A stretch of DNA of 64,000 bases from Saturnia japonica (taxonomy: Eukaryota; Arthropoda; Insecta; Lepidoptera; Saturniidae): assembly GCA_033032175.1 (NCBI GenBank), contig CM065316.1:7038115-7102114 (forward strand), written 5' to 3'. The notes under the pieces were generated by a model. That model was not told where the DNA came from, ran no database searches, and saw only the letters and a program-made list of their open reading frames with translations. The position numbers and the translations under genes are program-made. Of this stretch, positions 36,076 through 49,000 are shown piece by piece. Positions within the stretch are counted from its first letter, which is position 1; each line of letters starts with the position of its first letter.

Positions 36076-37324
36076 ATCATTTAAATTAAATAAATAAATT
36101 CTTTTAAAAGCTTTTAAATATAATTGAAACATAACGGTATACTTTTTACGGAAATCATGTTAATTCAAGAATATCATTATTTATCGTAAAAATAATAATG
36201 TCATAGACATATATATTTATTACTTAAAAATAATTATTGTACAAAACTTAAGAATTGCACAATTTATCTCTATTATTTTGTAATACTGGAAAGTATCTTC
36301 TTTTAGTGTATTGATTACACGTTTTGTTTAACTGTATTTCTTACTTCCGTTGTAGAAGAAAAATGATAATATTGAATTTATTTTACTTCTCAAACTACTA
36401 ACAAAAACCAGCGTATTAAAAACAATTTTTTTTGAAAATGATGACAGATATTTTTTACAAATTTATTATTCAATTAGTAATATTTTTATTAATTTTAGCC
36501 GAACTTTTATATTCTTCTTGGTCTTCTTTACGCTAAATATGATCGACACAACATGTTTTCCCTTTTTTCTCTCGTCTATCTTCAGTATACACACCTGTTA
36601 CATACAAAACTTCTCTCACAAAATCCATTCAACCACAAAAGAAGTTTTGTAGTTATCGTCGGTGATATAGCAATAGTCTCTGGTTTAAAATGTTCCATGG
36701 TCTTAATTATTCATTGCAAAAGGTTATACCTATTATGTTTAGTTATTTTCATCTATACAGATCCATATTCAGGATTGATTTGCATTACATTACTTAGGTT
36801 TTACTATGTAACGATATAGCACCGCAATATATATGACGTAAAGTTGTAAAAAAGCTTTTCTCTCTCCTGTAAAATCAGTTCATAGTTACATAGCTCTATT
36901 TGCAATATCACCGCCTATATGACTTTATTCCTTCCTCAAATGGGGGATTAGCATCGTTTTAATTCTTGACGCTGGACTTGGCTTGATTTGGATTAAATAG
37001 TTTCTTTTCAGACTTTTTATTTAAAAAAAAAAAACATAAAATAGTCTTCTTTATTTTTTATTTACTCGTTTCAATAACCCGTTTTCAATTTATTTTGTAA
37101 TGTTTGAAAACATCGACCCATACTCCAAGTACAGGAAAAAATAATTAAATAATCAAGTTATTAATAATAAACCGTAAATAAATATTCTTTCTGTGGTAAT
37201 CTATCAAGAAAAGTATATAACAGCTCTCCTCTTTTTGCCATAAATTTAAAAAATAAATATTTAGGTTAATTAATTTAAATCATAATGTAATCAGAAATTA
37301 ACGTCATCCAATTAAATAAGCATA

Positions 37325-37675
37325 TTTTTTAGTTTAGTCCCGCAGACTTCAATCTGTTCTTTCCAATGCCCAATAATTCGACCACAGCGCCAACAAAACC
37401 GATTTTTTATCTGGAACTGTTATAGGACCACAACGTTTAAAGCAAGCATAGTCAAAATGGTCAGTTATGTTCTTTAATTTATCAAAAAAATCGAATAAAA
37501 AAGGCAATTTTAAATTTTCGAATATTCCGAGTAACTTTTCAAATTTTTCTTTCCCTAATAATCTATTAAGGACTATTACTAACATATTTTTGTTTGTGAA
37601 ATAGTTACGGCCGTTTCGAAGTTATGCACTAACCAACAAACAGTATTTCATTTTTATTTATACAGAAGATTTAGA
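37325..37675 (-). repeat. Dispersed repeat family 3 copy
   Basis: It contains CGCAGACTTCAATCTGTTCT, TCCAATGCCCAATAATTCGA, CCACAGCGCC and a tail CAGTATTTCATTTTTATTTA, parallel to 16648 and 22545. It ends about 290 bp before a Runx exon. Confidence 0.55.
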
Positions 37676-37965
37676 AAAGCTTAGCAATAACTAGAATTAA
37701 TATATTATTAAACAGATTTCCTTTGGATACAAAAAGTGTCCAAGATTTACCCGAAAACGTTTTTAAAAAACCGTCCGGACGTTGCCCGGACGCTTTTCAA
37801 ACCAGTACAAATCCGGGGAAACCCAGACTGATGGCAACCCTATCCTCATGAAGTCATGACATAGCCACCCATACAAGCCCATGAAGCAGAATTTTTATAT
37901 TTAGAGAATGATGAGTATAACGAAGAACAGCTTGTATCGTACTGATGTAGTGTTGTCGCTCTTAG

Positions 37966-38067
37966 GGCAGCAGCAGCAGTTCCACTTCGCGTTCGGACAG
38001 CGGCCCTTCCCGTTCCCGCCCGACCCACTCGGCGGGTTCCGCATGCCGCCCATCACCACGTGTCAAA
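37966..38067 (+). CDS. Runx: Runx-family transcription factor, exon after the Runt domain
   Basis: The first two bases complete an arginine codon with the A of the upstream exon, giving the SKTR junction. The exon then reads QQQQFHFAFGQRPFPFP followed by PDPLGGFRMPPITTCQ. Its acceptor is GCTCTTAG|GG and its donor is A|GTGAGT, and 102 nt keeps phase 1 at both ends. The glutamine, phenylalanine and proline-rich linker directly after the Runt domain is what I recall for insect RunxA/RunxB-type proteins; Lozenge differs here. The exon follows an 18.7-kb intron. The segment is probably disordered and regulatory. Its precise function is not readable from sequence. Confidence 0.9.
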
Positions 38068-38460
38068 GTGAGTACCATTTTTATAAGCTTTTATTTAACT
38101 CGCTATGTTAGTACACGAATGGGTCAAATCTTGCAACACAATTTTTATCTATGTAGGTAGGCACTTTAACTTAACGGTTTGAGCTGAACTTTAAAATACT
38201 TATGTAATAATATTATATTACTAAGTTGATCAGAAGAATAACCCGGATGCCGGACGACGTGTTTAGTTTTGCTGGGTTCGTCTCTCGATAAGTATTTTAG
38301 TCCTAAGTCTTGATCAGGGTCTACAAAACATTGTTTAAAAAAATGTATATAGATTATTTATTTTTTATCTAGTTTATTTTAATCATTAATAGCGAATAAT
38401 AGTTTATTGTATGTTGGTTTAATTATGTCATGTTTCGGGATCAGCTGATGTGTATTCAGG

Positions 38461-38577
38461 TGCCGAGATAGGCCACCATGACAGACGCGATCGTTAATGG
38501 ATTGTCGCTCTCGGTGGTGGTAGTACTTAGTTGCTTTTAGATTGTACTGGGCTTACCACCAGCACTTTGCCGCAGCT
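38461..38577 (-). repeat. Dispersed repeat family 2 copy
   Basis: GCCGAGATAGGCCACCATGA, GATTGTCGCTCTCGGTGGTG and TAGATTGTACTGGGCTTACC are the complement of the family module at 50515. Confidence 0.65.
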
Positions 38578-39079
38578 ATAACAAATGTCGTTTATAAATT
38601 ATTTTAAATATCTAATATATACTTTTTAGTAATATTATACTGCTATATCCAATGATATTTTGTAAGTAGATACAGCATTGACGCTCTTTACATGGCATCG
38701 TGAATGGTGGGCAATTGCTCTCAGTTCACTTTCGACTTGATACCGGTGTGAGCGAGAAGACACTTTTATCCTTTTTTGACAACAGAGTTTCTGCCTTACG
38801 CTGTAATATGCTATCCCTTTTGTTACAACATGTTAATAACAACATCTTTGCCGTTTTAAAATTGCTTTTATTGTCAGTATAAGGTGTCTATTTATAAAAC
38901 GTCATTGGCTAAATCTCTCAAGAAAATGGCTCTATGATACCGAAAGTTTTATAGTAAAATATTCAAGTAAGAAATACAGGATATAATTTATGCACAGATA
39001 TCAAGCATTAAACCTAAACATAAAAATTCTGTAACCCGAACCTAAAGTCACAAAACTATGGACTAAACTACGTTCGCTA

Positions 39080-39420
39080 AAGCGCAGATTCAATCAACTT
39101 TCTAAAAAATAGAGAACCGAACTGAAAGCCAACTGCGGATGCAATCGAACAAGTATCCACGGAACCCGCTAAAATCCACCCGGCCCAAAACAACTTACGC
39201 GGCTCGAAACGTGAAAAAAATAACATTTGCAAATCGACGCAGCGACGCGACGACGCGGCGCGGCTAGCGCGTATATCGTATAAAACCGACTTTGCCAATC
39301 GTCGGCCAAAAACGGTACCGTGATACCGAAAAATAAAAGGAGGTAATACTGTTGCAAAAATAAAATAAACGATACGTGCCGATTGCAATCGTACTGGCAC
39401 GCTTTTTGTTTCGACATCTT
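39080..39420. other. GC-rich patch inside a Runx intron
   Basis: It stands out from AT-rich surroundings (CGACGCAGCGACGCGACGAC, GGCGCGGCTAGCGCG). Minus-strand frames here lack any recognisable domain. It is a candidate enhancer or decayed repeat. Confidence 0.3.
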
Positions 39421-40596
39421 TATAACGGTGTATTGCTTTTTAAAACGTATAATTATTTTGTGATATTTGTACTTTACATAACTTTCATTTATATATTACA
39501 TAATAACGTTGCGATATACTTATTACTTATCTAGTAAATAGATGAAACAATAAACGTTTTCAAAATTTCTCTTTAAGGTAGCAATATCTATGAAATGCTT
39601 GAAAAATTTCTTAATCTAACCATTCAAAAAGATCATTGTTAAATTAATTCACTCTATTAATTAGAGTTCTTACTGAGATTTTTTAATCTGTATCCGTATA
39701 TAGGTAGTAATATTGGCGGCAGAAATGCTAATAGACTAACGATCATAGGACAAACTTTACACGTTAGTCAATTTTTCTTTCCAATGCAGACGTAATCGTA
39801 AATGTTCCGTTTTGGAATGCGCATTACTTGAAAACTATTGAATGAACTTGAATGCAGTTTTCAAATTAATATAGAATTGACTCCGAGGAAGAATCTAGGC
39901 CATATATAATTACGCTTTCTCTTAGAGACTGAGCAAAAACGACAACATTCAAATTAATAACAAATTTCAATTCAGATAAGACACGTAGATCGCGTTATAC
40001 ATCAGAAGCATATTCGTGTAAACGAAGCCACAGACATCAGCTAATTAGGAATAATGACGTTGCCTAATATCATTAACATGCACAACATGAAGGATTATTG
40101 TATAAAACAGGCCAGGTACAATAAAAGATACGCAAATAATAAATAAATCATTCGTTTGTCCTATACATATATGTATATTGAATTATAAAATGTAATCTGA
40201 ATTTGGTATAATATGCTTAAGAATAAAGTTACATGCGTTAGAAGTTGTAATTTTTGTACGTAATCAAATTGATTTTTAATTTACACGAAATTAATTAATG
40301 GAAATATATTATTGAAAAGATTGAAAAAAAAATCAAAAATATATTTCACCATTAATAATTTATTGCTTTATTGACATTTGGTATTACAAATAAAAAAAAG
40401 TTTTGCAAGCAACTTCGAGGTGTACTTTTTGTTAGAGTGTGTAAAAATGCACTCATAATTTTTTATAATACGCCTAAAGAACCATAACTTAATAAATTAA
40501 TATATGCAAAAGAAAATAACTAATCATCAAGATTTAAGTCTACTAACAATTGTACTTGTTCGATTTTGATTTATCTCTTACTATCTATCCTCACAG

Positions 40597-40782
40597 ATAT
40601 GGGCCAATTTGGTCTAAGTTCAGGCAACACTCACTGGGGTTACGGCAGCGCTGGGGCGTACCCAGCATACCTGCCGTCCTGTGCTGCTCCCGCCGCATCT
40701 CAGTTCAACCCCCCGGCGTTGGGCTTCGCTGGTACCATGCCTGATCAGACGCCTTCGCAGGACTTTACTGCTAATAACGCAG
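40597..40782 (+). CDS. Runx: Runx-family transcription factor, G/A/P-rich exon
   Basis: The 186-nt exon reads MGQFGLSSGNTHWGYG, then AGAYPAYLPSCAAP and QFNPPALGFAGTMPDQTPS. The acceptor is CCTCACAG|AT and the donor is CAG|GTAAAG. Phase 1 is kept at both ends, with the split codons completing cleanly on either side. The aromatic, proline and alanine-rich composition fits the disordered transactivation region of Runx proteins. The exon is much richer in GC than the flanking introns, supporting selection on coding sequence. No enzymatic or structured domain is visible. The methionine inside the exon is not proposed as a start because the exon joins in frame to the upstream exon. Confidence 0.88.
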
Positions 40783-41921
40783 GTAAAGAAAAATTACAGT
40801 AGTAGGTATATGTATTACTAATAGCAAGGTACTTGAAAGCTCGAGAAACAATGCAGACGAAGATATATCATTAAAATTATTAAGATACAAGATGACTTGA
40901 TAGTTATTATGATATATTACATTGGTTTGAACAATTCTTAGCGACTGGGAAGCCCCAGAAACAAATTAGCCGTTAAAAATTCACATTTCGCAAGTTTTTT
41001 TGATTAGTTCATAGACAATATCTGGGGAGCCGATTCCGAGAAACCAAGTATGTATATAGTATCTTATATAACCTAAATCTCATTAGATTTATTATAAACC
41101 AATATCTAACAGTGACATAATCTGCAACTGCTGTATAACAGATATTTTAAACTAAATAGAGAGCAAAAGTTAAATAGACTTTTCTAATAAAACAATACTG
41201 CTAACAGTTTTGTAATTATGTAGGTACATTCAAACAAGCTACGTCGAAACAAAAAACTATAGAGAGATAATGAGAAATAAAGAATCTTAACATCAATCCA
41301 ACATTTAAATGACTTTCGCCAAATTGTAATAGGTAGGTTATTGATTGAAAACAATTGTAATTTAATTGTCAAATAAGACAATAATAATGAACCATTAACG
41401 ACAACAATTTTTATAGGCGTCATAAAATATATTATGAAAACAACAGCAAGGTGCATAAAACATGGAACAGCCTAAAAAACAGAATAACAAAAAGGCGTAA
41501 AATTTTTTGATCATTATTCATTACAGTTTACGACACCAGACTGAAGCTTATTAAACCAGTAGGGTGAAATTAAATTTACCAACAATTTACGACTTACATC
41601 CTCCGTGTAACAGCACCTATGGGCGTTGCGGATACGCAGGCGCGGCGTATTGGTACGAGCCAAGTCTGCCCGCACGCATTCGGTTTACTATGGCCCCAGC
41701 CGATGGATTTATTATCAATGCCCTATGAAACGATCGATATATTACAGCAGTATTAAAAGGATAATAAAATTCCGTCGTTTACCAACTTTCCGTTTTTTAT
41801 ATAGACATAATATGGAAGTTTAACCATAATGCTACAACTAAAATAATCTGTGTAAATTATGAATTTTGATATCTTTAGATCGTAACACAAAACTTTATAT
41901 TCATTTTCTTTTGTTATACAG
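40783..41921 (+). other. Runx intron (about 1.1 kb)
   Basis: Donor GTAAAG and acceptor ATACAG join the last two coding exons in phase. A higher-GC block near 41605-41756 inside it may be a cryptic or alternative exon and is listed separately. Otherwise it is AT-rich. Confidence 0.85.
41614..41756 (+). other. Possible alternative terminal exon in the last Runx intron
   Basis: After GTGTAACAG a frame compatible with the upstream phase-1 exon stays open for 46 codons (PMGVADTQARR... to LLSMPYETIDILQQY) and ends at TAA 41754-41756. If used, it would give a Runx isoform without the VWRPY tail. The block has higher GC than its intron. Against it, the pyrimidine tract is weak, other frames are also partly open, and I recognise no homology. 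Confidence 0.2.
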
Positions 41922-42535
41922 TTCTTCCGGATACAACAGGAGTGGATCTAGATCAACAATTATCAAGCTTAGTGGGCTCATCACCATCACATCACAGCAG
42001 TCTTCTACCGCGGTACAACAACAACGCAGATTACCTCTCGACAGGGCCTCGCTCGTTAAGCGACAACAGCTCACAGCCCGAATCCCCAGTCCAGGACGAT
42101 TTACTAACTTCAAACACTTCCACAAACATCGGTCACAATCATTCAAACACCTCAAACTTCCCCTCACTAATGGGATCTCAGAACTCGTCGTACGGCAGTA
42201 GTAACTGCAACAATTCACTTTACCCCGTTCTACCGGCAAGCTTGTTATACAGTCAGTTGTACACGGCCGCCAACCAGACGCACAACTTCCATCCGCTGCA
42301 CTCGAATTCGATACACTCGACACAGAATCATCACAATGAATTGCAGACGATGATGGATCAGATATCATCAACTACAAATAATCACAGGCAGCATGGGAAT
42401 GGGCAAGAATTATTATTAAGTGGTGGAAATTCGTGCGCAGCGGCAGCGGCAAGAGGTGAAGATGTAAGAGTAAATAATCTTGGACAACGCGGCAACCCAC
42501 AGCCTGATAGCAATACTGTGTGGCGACCATATTAA
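41922..42535 (+). CDS. Runx: Runx-family transcription factor, terminal coding exon ending in VWRPY
   Basis: This exon encodes the last 203 residues. It starts after TATACAG, its first two bases completing a valine codon (VLPDTTGVDLDQQLSS). It is rich in Ser, Asn, His and Gln, with a more conserved-looking stretch NNSLYPVLPASLLYSQLY near the middle, an alanine run (CAAAAARGED), and the terminal pentapeptide VWRPY before TAA. VWRPY is the hallmark Groucho/TLE-binding tail of Runt-domain proteins, and finding it as the exact C-terminus strongly confirms the family. Joined with the three upstream exons it gives 337 residues in one open frame. The missing N-terminal part would hold the rest of the Runt domain. 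RunxA/RunxB is favoured over Runt or Lozenge from the sequence after the Runt domain, with low certainty. Confidence 0.95.
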
Positions 42536-42990
42536 AACAAATGTGACACTTCTTTCTTACAATTTAATGAAAAATGGATCATTAAATCTTACCTTTAATT
42601 TCATATGTCGTTGAGGCACATATGTGAAAAGGTGATAAACAATTATTATTGGTTGATGCAAAAATCTACTGAAGAAAGAAGTTGTCAGTATAGTTATAGA
42701 TTAATATTGCAACGAAATAGATTTCGACGATTTAAATGTGTAAATTTACGAATTACCGTTAATGTTTGATTAGCGATTTTGTTCTTGTTTTTGTAAATAA
42801 TCGCTCCCGTCCGAAATTATACGAATGGTGTCAAAAATTGTATGTTATCACAAGTAAATTAAGTTCGATAAATTTTTAAAGTGATGTAAAAAATGATTAA
42901 AGGATTTAGATATGAAAACTGTTTTCTAAAATCTAGGAATTAGTAGGAAACCTAAGTTTACAATAAATAAATATGTATCGATTGTTTTTC
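42536..42990 (+). other. Runx 3' UTR (minimum extent)
   Basis: The sequence directly after the VWRPY stop is AT-rich and non-coding. It contains a canonical UGUAAAUA Pumilio-type motif at 42792-42799 and the first AATAAA at 42962-42967. The true end may be further downstream, because more AATAAA or ATAAAA words occur to about 44500. Confidence 0.55.
42962..42967 (+). promoter_or_regulatory. Candidate poly(A) signal AATAAA
   Basis: This is the first canonical AATAAA after the Runx stop codon, 427 bases downstream. AATAAA words are frequent in such AT-rich DNA, so its use is unproven. Confidence 0.35.
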
Positions 42991-44960
42991 AATTAGGGGT
43001 GAGCTAACAGGTAATATAAGGAACGTGTTACACCTATTCCAGAGAAAAAACACTTCCAAAAACTTGTTCAAAAATAATAACATGTTTATTGATGCTATTT
43101 CTTTCTATAATTGAATAGAGCTTGTTGCGAATCTTATTTATTGTGTTTCACTCTAAAGAAGTAAAGATCCTTAAGCTTGAATAGAAAAGATCAGGTCCTA
43201 AACTGAAACTGTTTACTTTTGTGTCACACATGAGTATGTGGAACAAGTACGTAGTATTTACAAATCTGTATACTGCTTTTTCAGTTTATAGATAACAGTT
43301 TCAAACTGTTACTTGTTGTTGTGTTATTATAAATACCTGTTCTTTTACGCCTCACTCCTATTTTTAACTATATTTCCAGGTAGGAATCTTATTCAGAACA
43401 GGGATTATGATGTGTTGATGCGTTGGAAGTGGCAAAGAAGCATATCATACGTATTCCTTCCTCTTTATGTAAGTTTATTTCGTAGATTTCGAAATAAAAA
43501 TAACATGATTAACTAAATTTACTTCGCCAACAAAATTATTTCTATCATTATAAACATAACAACTCGCAACATAATGGTTATATTTTCTAGAAACGTTTTT
43601 ATTACATGTGAAAAAATATGTAAATAATAATAATAATAACTGTGAATACAATTTGTTGTAAAAATGCATCTTGTAAAGTGCAATAGTTGTGCAATTATAA
43701 AGTTGAGTAGATGTATACTGAATTAGTTTGTAAGTATAAATATCTGTTGATTATATAATATAAAATGTCTAATTTTAGATAAAAATAATTTCTTTTAATA
43801 TTCGTTAACATTTTTTACCTACAATTCATATTATGTAACCGATTATGTTTAACTCCATTTGTTTATTGAAATGTGTTGGGATAAAAAAATATTTTTATTA
43901 TAATTCTAATTTGTTTAAATGATAAAGGATCTGAAAAGAATCAATATCTACTGTTTATACCTATTAAAAAGTTACATTTACAAGAGGAAATTTGATAGAA
44001 AAATATACGAGCACTATCTATTTCCATTAGAAATTTTGAGATTTTTTTACAAATTCCTTATCTGGTTAAGTGAAGTTTAAATCTTAATTCAAATATTAAA
44101 AACGCATATTCTTTTTAACTTTGTACTTAATTATATGTAGATATAGTTTATTTCAATCTCCAACACTATGCAAACAGATCATAGTTACTTGCACAGATAG
44201 GCTGGTTACATTGTTTCCAAAGTTCAGATTACGTGTAGTTGTCTAGTCCAATACCAAACTTTTAATACAATGGTACCTATGAATATTTCCTTTTCATTAT
44301 TAGCTGATTGTGTGCAATATCATAAACAATAATCGTATATGTTTACATATTTTGTTTTATATTCTATATTCATCGTCAAATTAAGACAACAAATTTTATT
44401 TTATGTTTAATTTAACTTTGTTTTCTCAATCACTATTTTAGTACCTACTTAATATATTAGTTATGAATTGCGGAAATTAATTTTTGATTTAATAAAAGAT
44501 ACGAAGTAACGACTTTGTTTTACCTTAAAAATAACTATACCATTGTGTGTCCATTTCAATCAATACTGAACTGAACTGCAATTAAATATCTACTTATGAG
44601 ATCGGAGCTAATATCGTCCATTTTATTGTACCAGTACACGCTTAAATACGATATTATACAAAGAAATAGTTACGCATAAAATCTGTTTTACTATAGGTAG
44701 GTATACCTATATTTTTTAATACACTGCGTACTTCTCCAAGTATCTAGTAACTATATCGGCCAAATATACGTGGGGGAATAAAATTATTTTAAATAATTTA
44801 GATTTGTACATTGACATAAGGTACGGGTCCAGTTGATTGGAGTTTGTTATTGGTTCCCACATTTATATAAACTTCGTTTTAGAAGTTGTTAATAAGTAAA
44901 AAATATTATTTTTGTGCCATATTTAAAACTTAATTTCAATTAGTTTTTTATAAACCTAGT
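42991..44960. other. Unassigned AT-rich DNA after the Runx gene
   Basis: It may include more 3' UTR. A second UGUAAAUA word lies at 43619-43626 next to an AAT-repeat tract. I see no other gene or repeat. Confidence 0.4.
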
Positions 44961-44964
44961 AGCG

Positions 44965-45480
44965 CGGTAAAGTGACAGCACTTTGCCTGATGGTAATCAC
45001 AGTACAATCCAAAAATAACGGCGACCACCGAGAGATCGGCTATCCGTCAACGTTTGCCGCTCTCATACCGCCCTGCATGCCTCTCAATAAATGGATATAC
45101 ACTGGCTGCGACTTTTCAACCTATTCCGGTACAAATCCCTACGATAACGCTTGATTACTGGATACTTATACACCGGCACGCCTCTCAACAACTGGATATA
45201 CACTGGCTGCGACCTCACGAACTATTCCAGTACAGATTCCTATCATAACGCTTGATTACTGGATACATATACACCGGCACGCCTCTCAACAACTGAATAT
45301 ACACTGGCTGTGACTTTGCGACCTATTCAGATACAGCTCCCTACCATCACGCTTTATTACTGGATACATATACACTAGCTGACCACGGAACGCGACACAC
45401 ATAAGCTTGTCACTATGGCGGATTAGTATCCTGGGAGCAAGTCACCAGGTGTATGATGCTCACGATCATGTCTGACACAA
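44965..45480 (+). repeat. Dispersed repeat family 2 copy with an internal 101-bp minisatellite
   Basis: The left part carries TGCCTGATGGTAATCACAGT and ACGGCGACCACCGAGAGATC, the family 2 head. It then has three tandem units starting at 45079, 45180 and 45281, each opening GCCTCTCAA and containing TATACACTGGCTGYGAC and ATTACTGGATAC. The period is exactly 101 bp. The family 2 tail (CTATGGCGGATTAG) follows. Confidence 0.75.
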
Positions 45481-45847
45481 TTGTCATATTCTATCATCAA
45501 GCGTATAAATAATAAAATTATTTGAAAGCCATATTTTTATATTACTAGTTAAAAAATGACTACGCACTACCTGATCAAAGATATTTTTATAGAAATTATG
45601 GAATACCAACGCTTACAATTTATCTCAACCTTAATTATTAAATGTGTAATAAAATAATATAGAATTAGGAATACTTACTCCGAATATGAATCAAAAGGTA
45701 AAATTATTTATTAACACCACCATGTCTTAACAACACGAGAAACATAAACGGACTAATGAGCTTTACGCTCTATCTCACCTAATTATATACATATACCTAA
45801 CAATATATCTAAACGTACTACCATAAATCTATACTTATTTATATAAT

Positions 45848-46060
45848 AACTAGCTGGGTCGGAAGACGTCGTTCTGTCCTTTCCGGTAATTAACTCAACT
45901 ATAGCGCTACCTATCGGATACTAAAATATCTATTAATCATCGTCTTAATAAAAAAAAATATTATGTCAATATGAGCTCAATTTGTCCTTCATAGTCCTTC
46001 ATAAGTGTTAAACAATGATTAACAGGCGCAAACAATGTTTTTATATATTTTATAAATTAT
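45848..46060 (-). repeat. Dispersed repeat family 3 copy, partial
   Basis: It contains AACTAGCTGGGTCGGAAGAC, GTCGTTCTGTCCTTTCCGGT and AATTAACTCAACTATAGCGC. The 3' part is decayed. Confidence 0.5.
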
Positions 46061-49000
46061 ATAATATTGTTATACAATTTAATTTTCCCATTTGTTTGTT
46101 TGAAAGCACTGCTCTCTCACCAATCAGATTTGATAAAATATTTTTACATTTTATTTTGTAGAATTTTATAGTCTATTTATTTAACTTCACGCCATGACTC
46201 TAGTGGATCGGTAACATAAATATTAAGCAATTTGGTCAATGTGGCAAGCTGTAGATAAGTTTGAGAAGTGAAAAGAATGATAGACTACACGGGTGCACTG
46301 GAGGCGCGCGGCGGCGCGGGGCGGAGTGGCGTTGGTAGATAGTTACTTGAATAAATTTAACAATGATGAAAGTATGGGCACAACTACCTACATAATAACA
46401 CACAGGGACACATATTCGATGCACACCTATCGCTATGTGTACTGATATTTTGGCAACAGCAAACGAAACTGAAATAAATAACCCTGCCTCATTAATTTGC
46501 GCCAATGCGATCCGACGGACGGACAGCCTACTGCTACATACAGCGACAACAAAATATGTAATTTTTTGGATAATTCAAAACAATTAATTAACAAATAATA
46601 AATAAGTACTATTTCATTTGTTAGCATATCTTATATTTTCTTCAAATTATTGCATTTTGTTAAACAGTTATGCCATTACAATTTTTTCTAAACCACGAAA
46701 TGTTTTCATATTAACAGATATAAAGAAAATCTTTTTGAATAAAAAAAAAAACAGGTAGGTAGGTAGCAATCAACATGACATTTTAGATAATCAGAAACAT
46801 ATATACAGAGATATACCTGAGAAGAAATAGAGAAAACAGCATCTTGTCGACAACGAATGAAGAAAAAATTAAACGTAAAGGTGTTTAACTGATTCTTAGT
46901 TGAAGTAAGCTTTTTCTTTACGTTACACCATGCTTTGTAGGTATTCAATGACCTACGTTTTAATTGTAAAAATATAAATCCTTTAAGGCTCTTAGCTAGT
47001 CTTGTATTAATGTATCTGAATTTGTTTATTCAGACAATATTAAAATATCTTTTTTTGTATCCACATAATACAAGAATGAATAAATTGGATAAAAAATAAA
47101 TAAAAAGTACCTAAGTACCCAAGGATAAATTGTCTTGAAGCCCTTTAACAGCTGGAGAGATACTACAAGTAAAAAGTTAGACGTAATACAAATAAATTTA
47201 GCTCTAGGGATATCTGTAAGTATTACGAAACAATTCTCAGTGCTAGACCGTTTTTGATAAAAATATTCTTCTTTTAAACCCATGTCGTTCTTCACACAAT
47301 TCATTCATACCTTCTTCGGTCTTCCTGTACTTCTGTTTCTTTATTTTTTTTTATATACCAACTAAAAATATTATAGAATTAAAAAATAGCTAACTCAGGT
47401 TTAAAAATGTATGAAGAAATTATTGTCACCACAACGACGTTGATAATATATGCGAAGCCTCCCATGCTACCGACGTACGGGAAAAAATCGATGCCAATTG
47501 TGCGAGCTATTTGAACGATTATAATAAGATGTTACGTTGACAAGTAATTAAATAAAAATCAGAAACTACACAAATCCCCGATTGCTATGTATTGTTCACA
47601 GGATAACCTACAATACCTCGCTTAAATAACTTCACAAAAAAATTACGAAGTAATCTATATATTTTTCTTATTACCCATTTACAGGGTAATGAGTAATTAA
47701 TATCATGCATTAAACACTTTTTCTCTCTTTGATATACCTAATCCAAAGATGTTGTTATCTACGGCGCTAATGCGTAGCCCTAAAAGACATCTGAAATAAT
47801 TAAATAATTTTTATTAAAAAAATTCAGGATCCCGTGCTCTTAAATAAATTGTAGCTAATTATTATAACCAGCCAACTTATTATAGATATTCTTAATAATT
47901 TTGAAATGTTCATATATTAAAAAAGAAAAAATCATTTTTTTATCGCTTATAACAATTAAAGTAGGTACCTACATATAAAATAACCCATACAGTAAATAGC
48001 TAAATACATATTATCCAATTTATAGCAAATCATTTTGCAATTAATTACAACAATCAATAATTTTGCGCTTCGTCGAGCGAAAACTACTACACAAACTGTA
48101 TCGGTCTGATAAAGGCACATGCATGTACATAACGACATTGGATATGCAAACTGGATTAACTGCCGCTTAGCAAATTTTATTATGTTAATACTTTTAATTT
48201 ATTTATTTTCTTGTTATACCTACCTACCAGATAAATTAAAATTAAAACATTATTTATTGAAAGATCTTATATATTTACTTTTATTATATAGGGGTTAAGT
48301 TTCATAGTAGGTATTTGTAGGAAGTAATGTTTAGAACTACTGATCCGACTCTAAAAATTCTATACCTAAGTGATAGGAAGTTAGATTATTGGTTAATAGT
48401 GTTACTAACTTTTTGACTTTTATTAAACTGTAGGTAGGTAGGTAGGTACCTATATTGCAATTAACTGGAAATAAATTGCAGGCGTTTGCTGTATACCTAG
48501 GATATTTAAATTAATTATTTTCTTGAAATTATATGGAAAAAACCAAAACAAAATTTTCAAATTACCGAATTCAATCAAACACAGGTTTTATGAACATAAA
48601 AAAATCCTATAATAGAACATGTATGATTTTAATCGAAATTTAGATTCTTATTCGTATCTCAAAGTTAATTATATAGGTACATAACTTAACATAATAGGTT
48701 AGGTATATAACTTCAGATAGTAAGCCCTATTTTGAAATTCAAGTGTCAATAACCGCCTATTTACTTTCCACAGGTAAATATTTACCATAGTTTCTGTTTG
48801 CTTACCTACCTATAAAGTCAAGTCTGATTAATGCGTACAACTGTGCAAACTTGTTGAACGGTCCTATGTTATTTATACAATATCGGTTAACGTCTTTATC
48901 CTGATTGTGGTAATGTGACAAATTTCTCATAAATGTGTGTTTACATAACTAATTCCAGAGAATATTTGTCAGTATATAGTATTTATCAGTTTCTTGACGT

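Larger units (their letters stand above)
38068..40596 (+). other. Runx intron (about 2.5 kb)
   Basis: It lies between donor A|GTGAGT and acceptor CACAG|AT. It contains a minus-strand copy of a dispersed repeat (38461-38577) and an unusually GC-rich patch near 39080-39420. The rest is AT-rich with no recognisable feature. Confidence 0.85.

Noticed and set aside
41901..42371. 156-codon minus-strand open frame
   Set aside because: It is antisense to the terminal Runx exon; its Ser/Cys-rich composition is explained by the complement of Gln/His/Ser codons.
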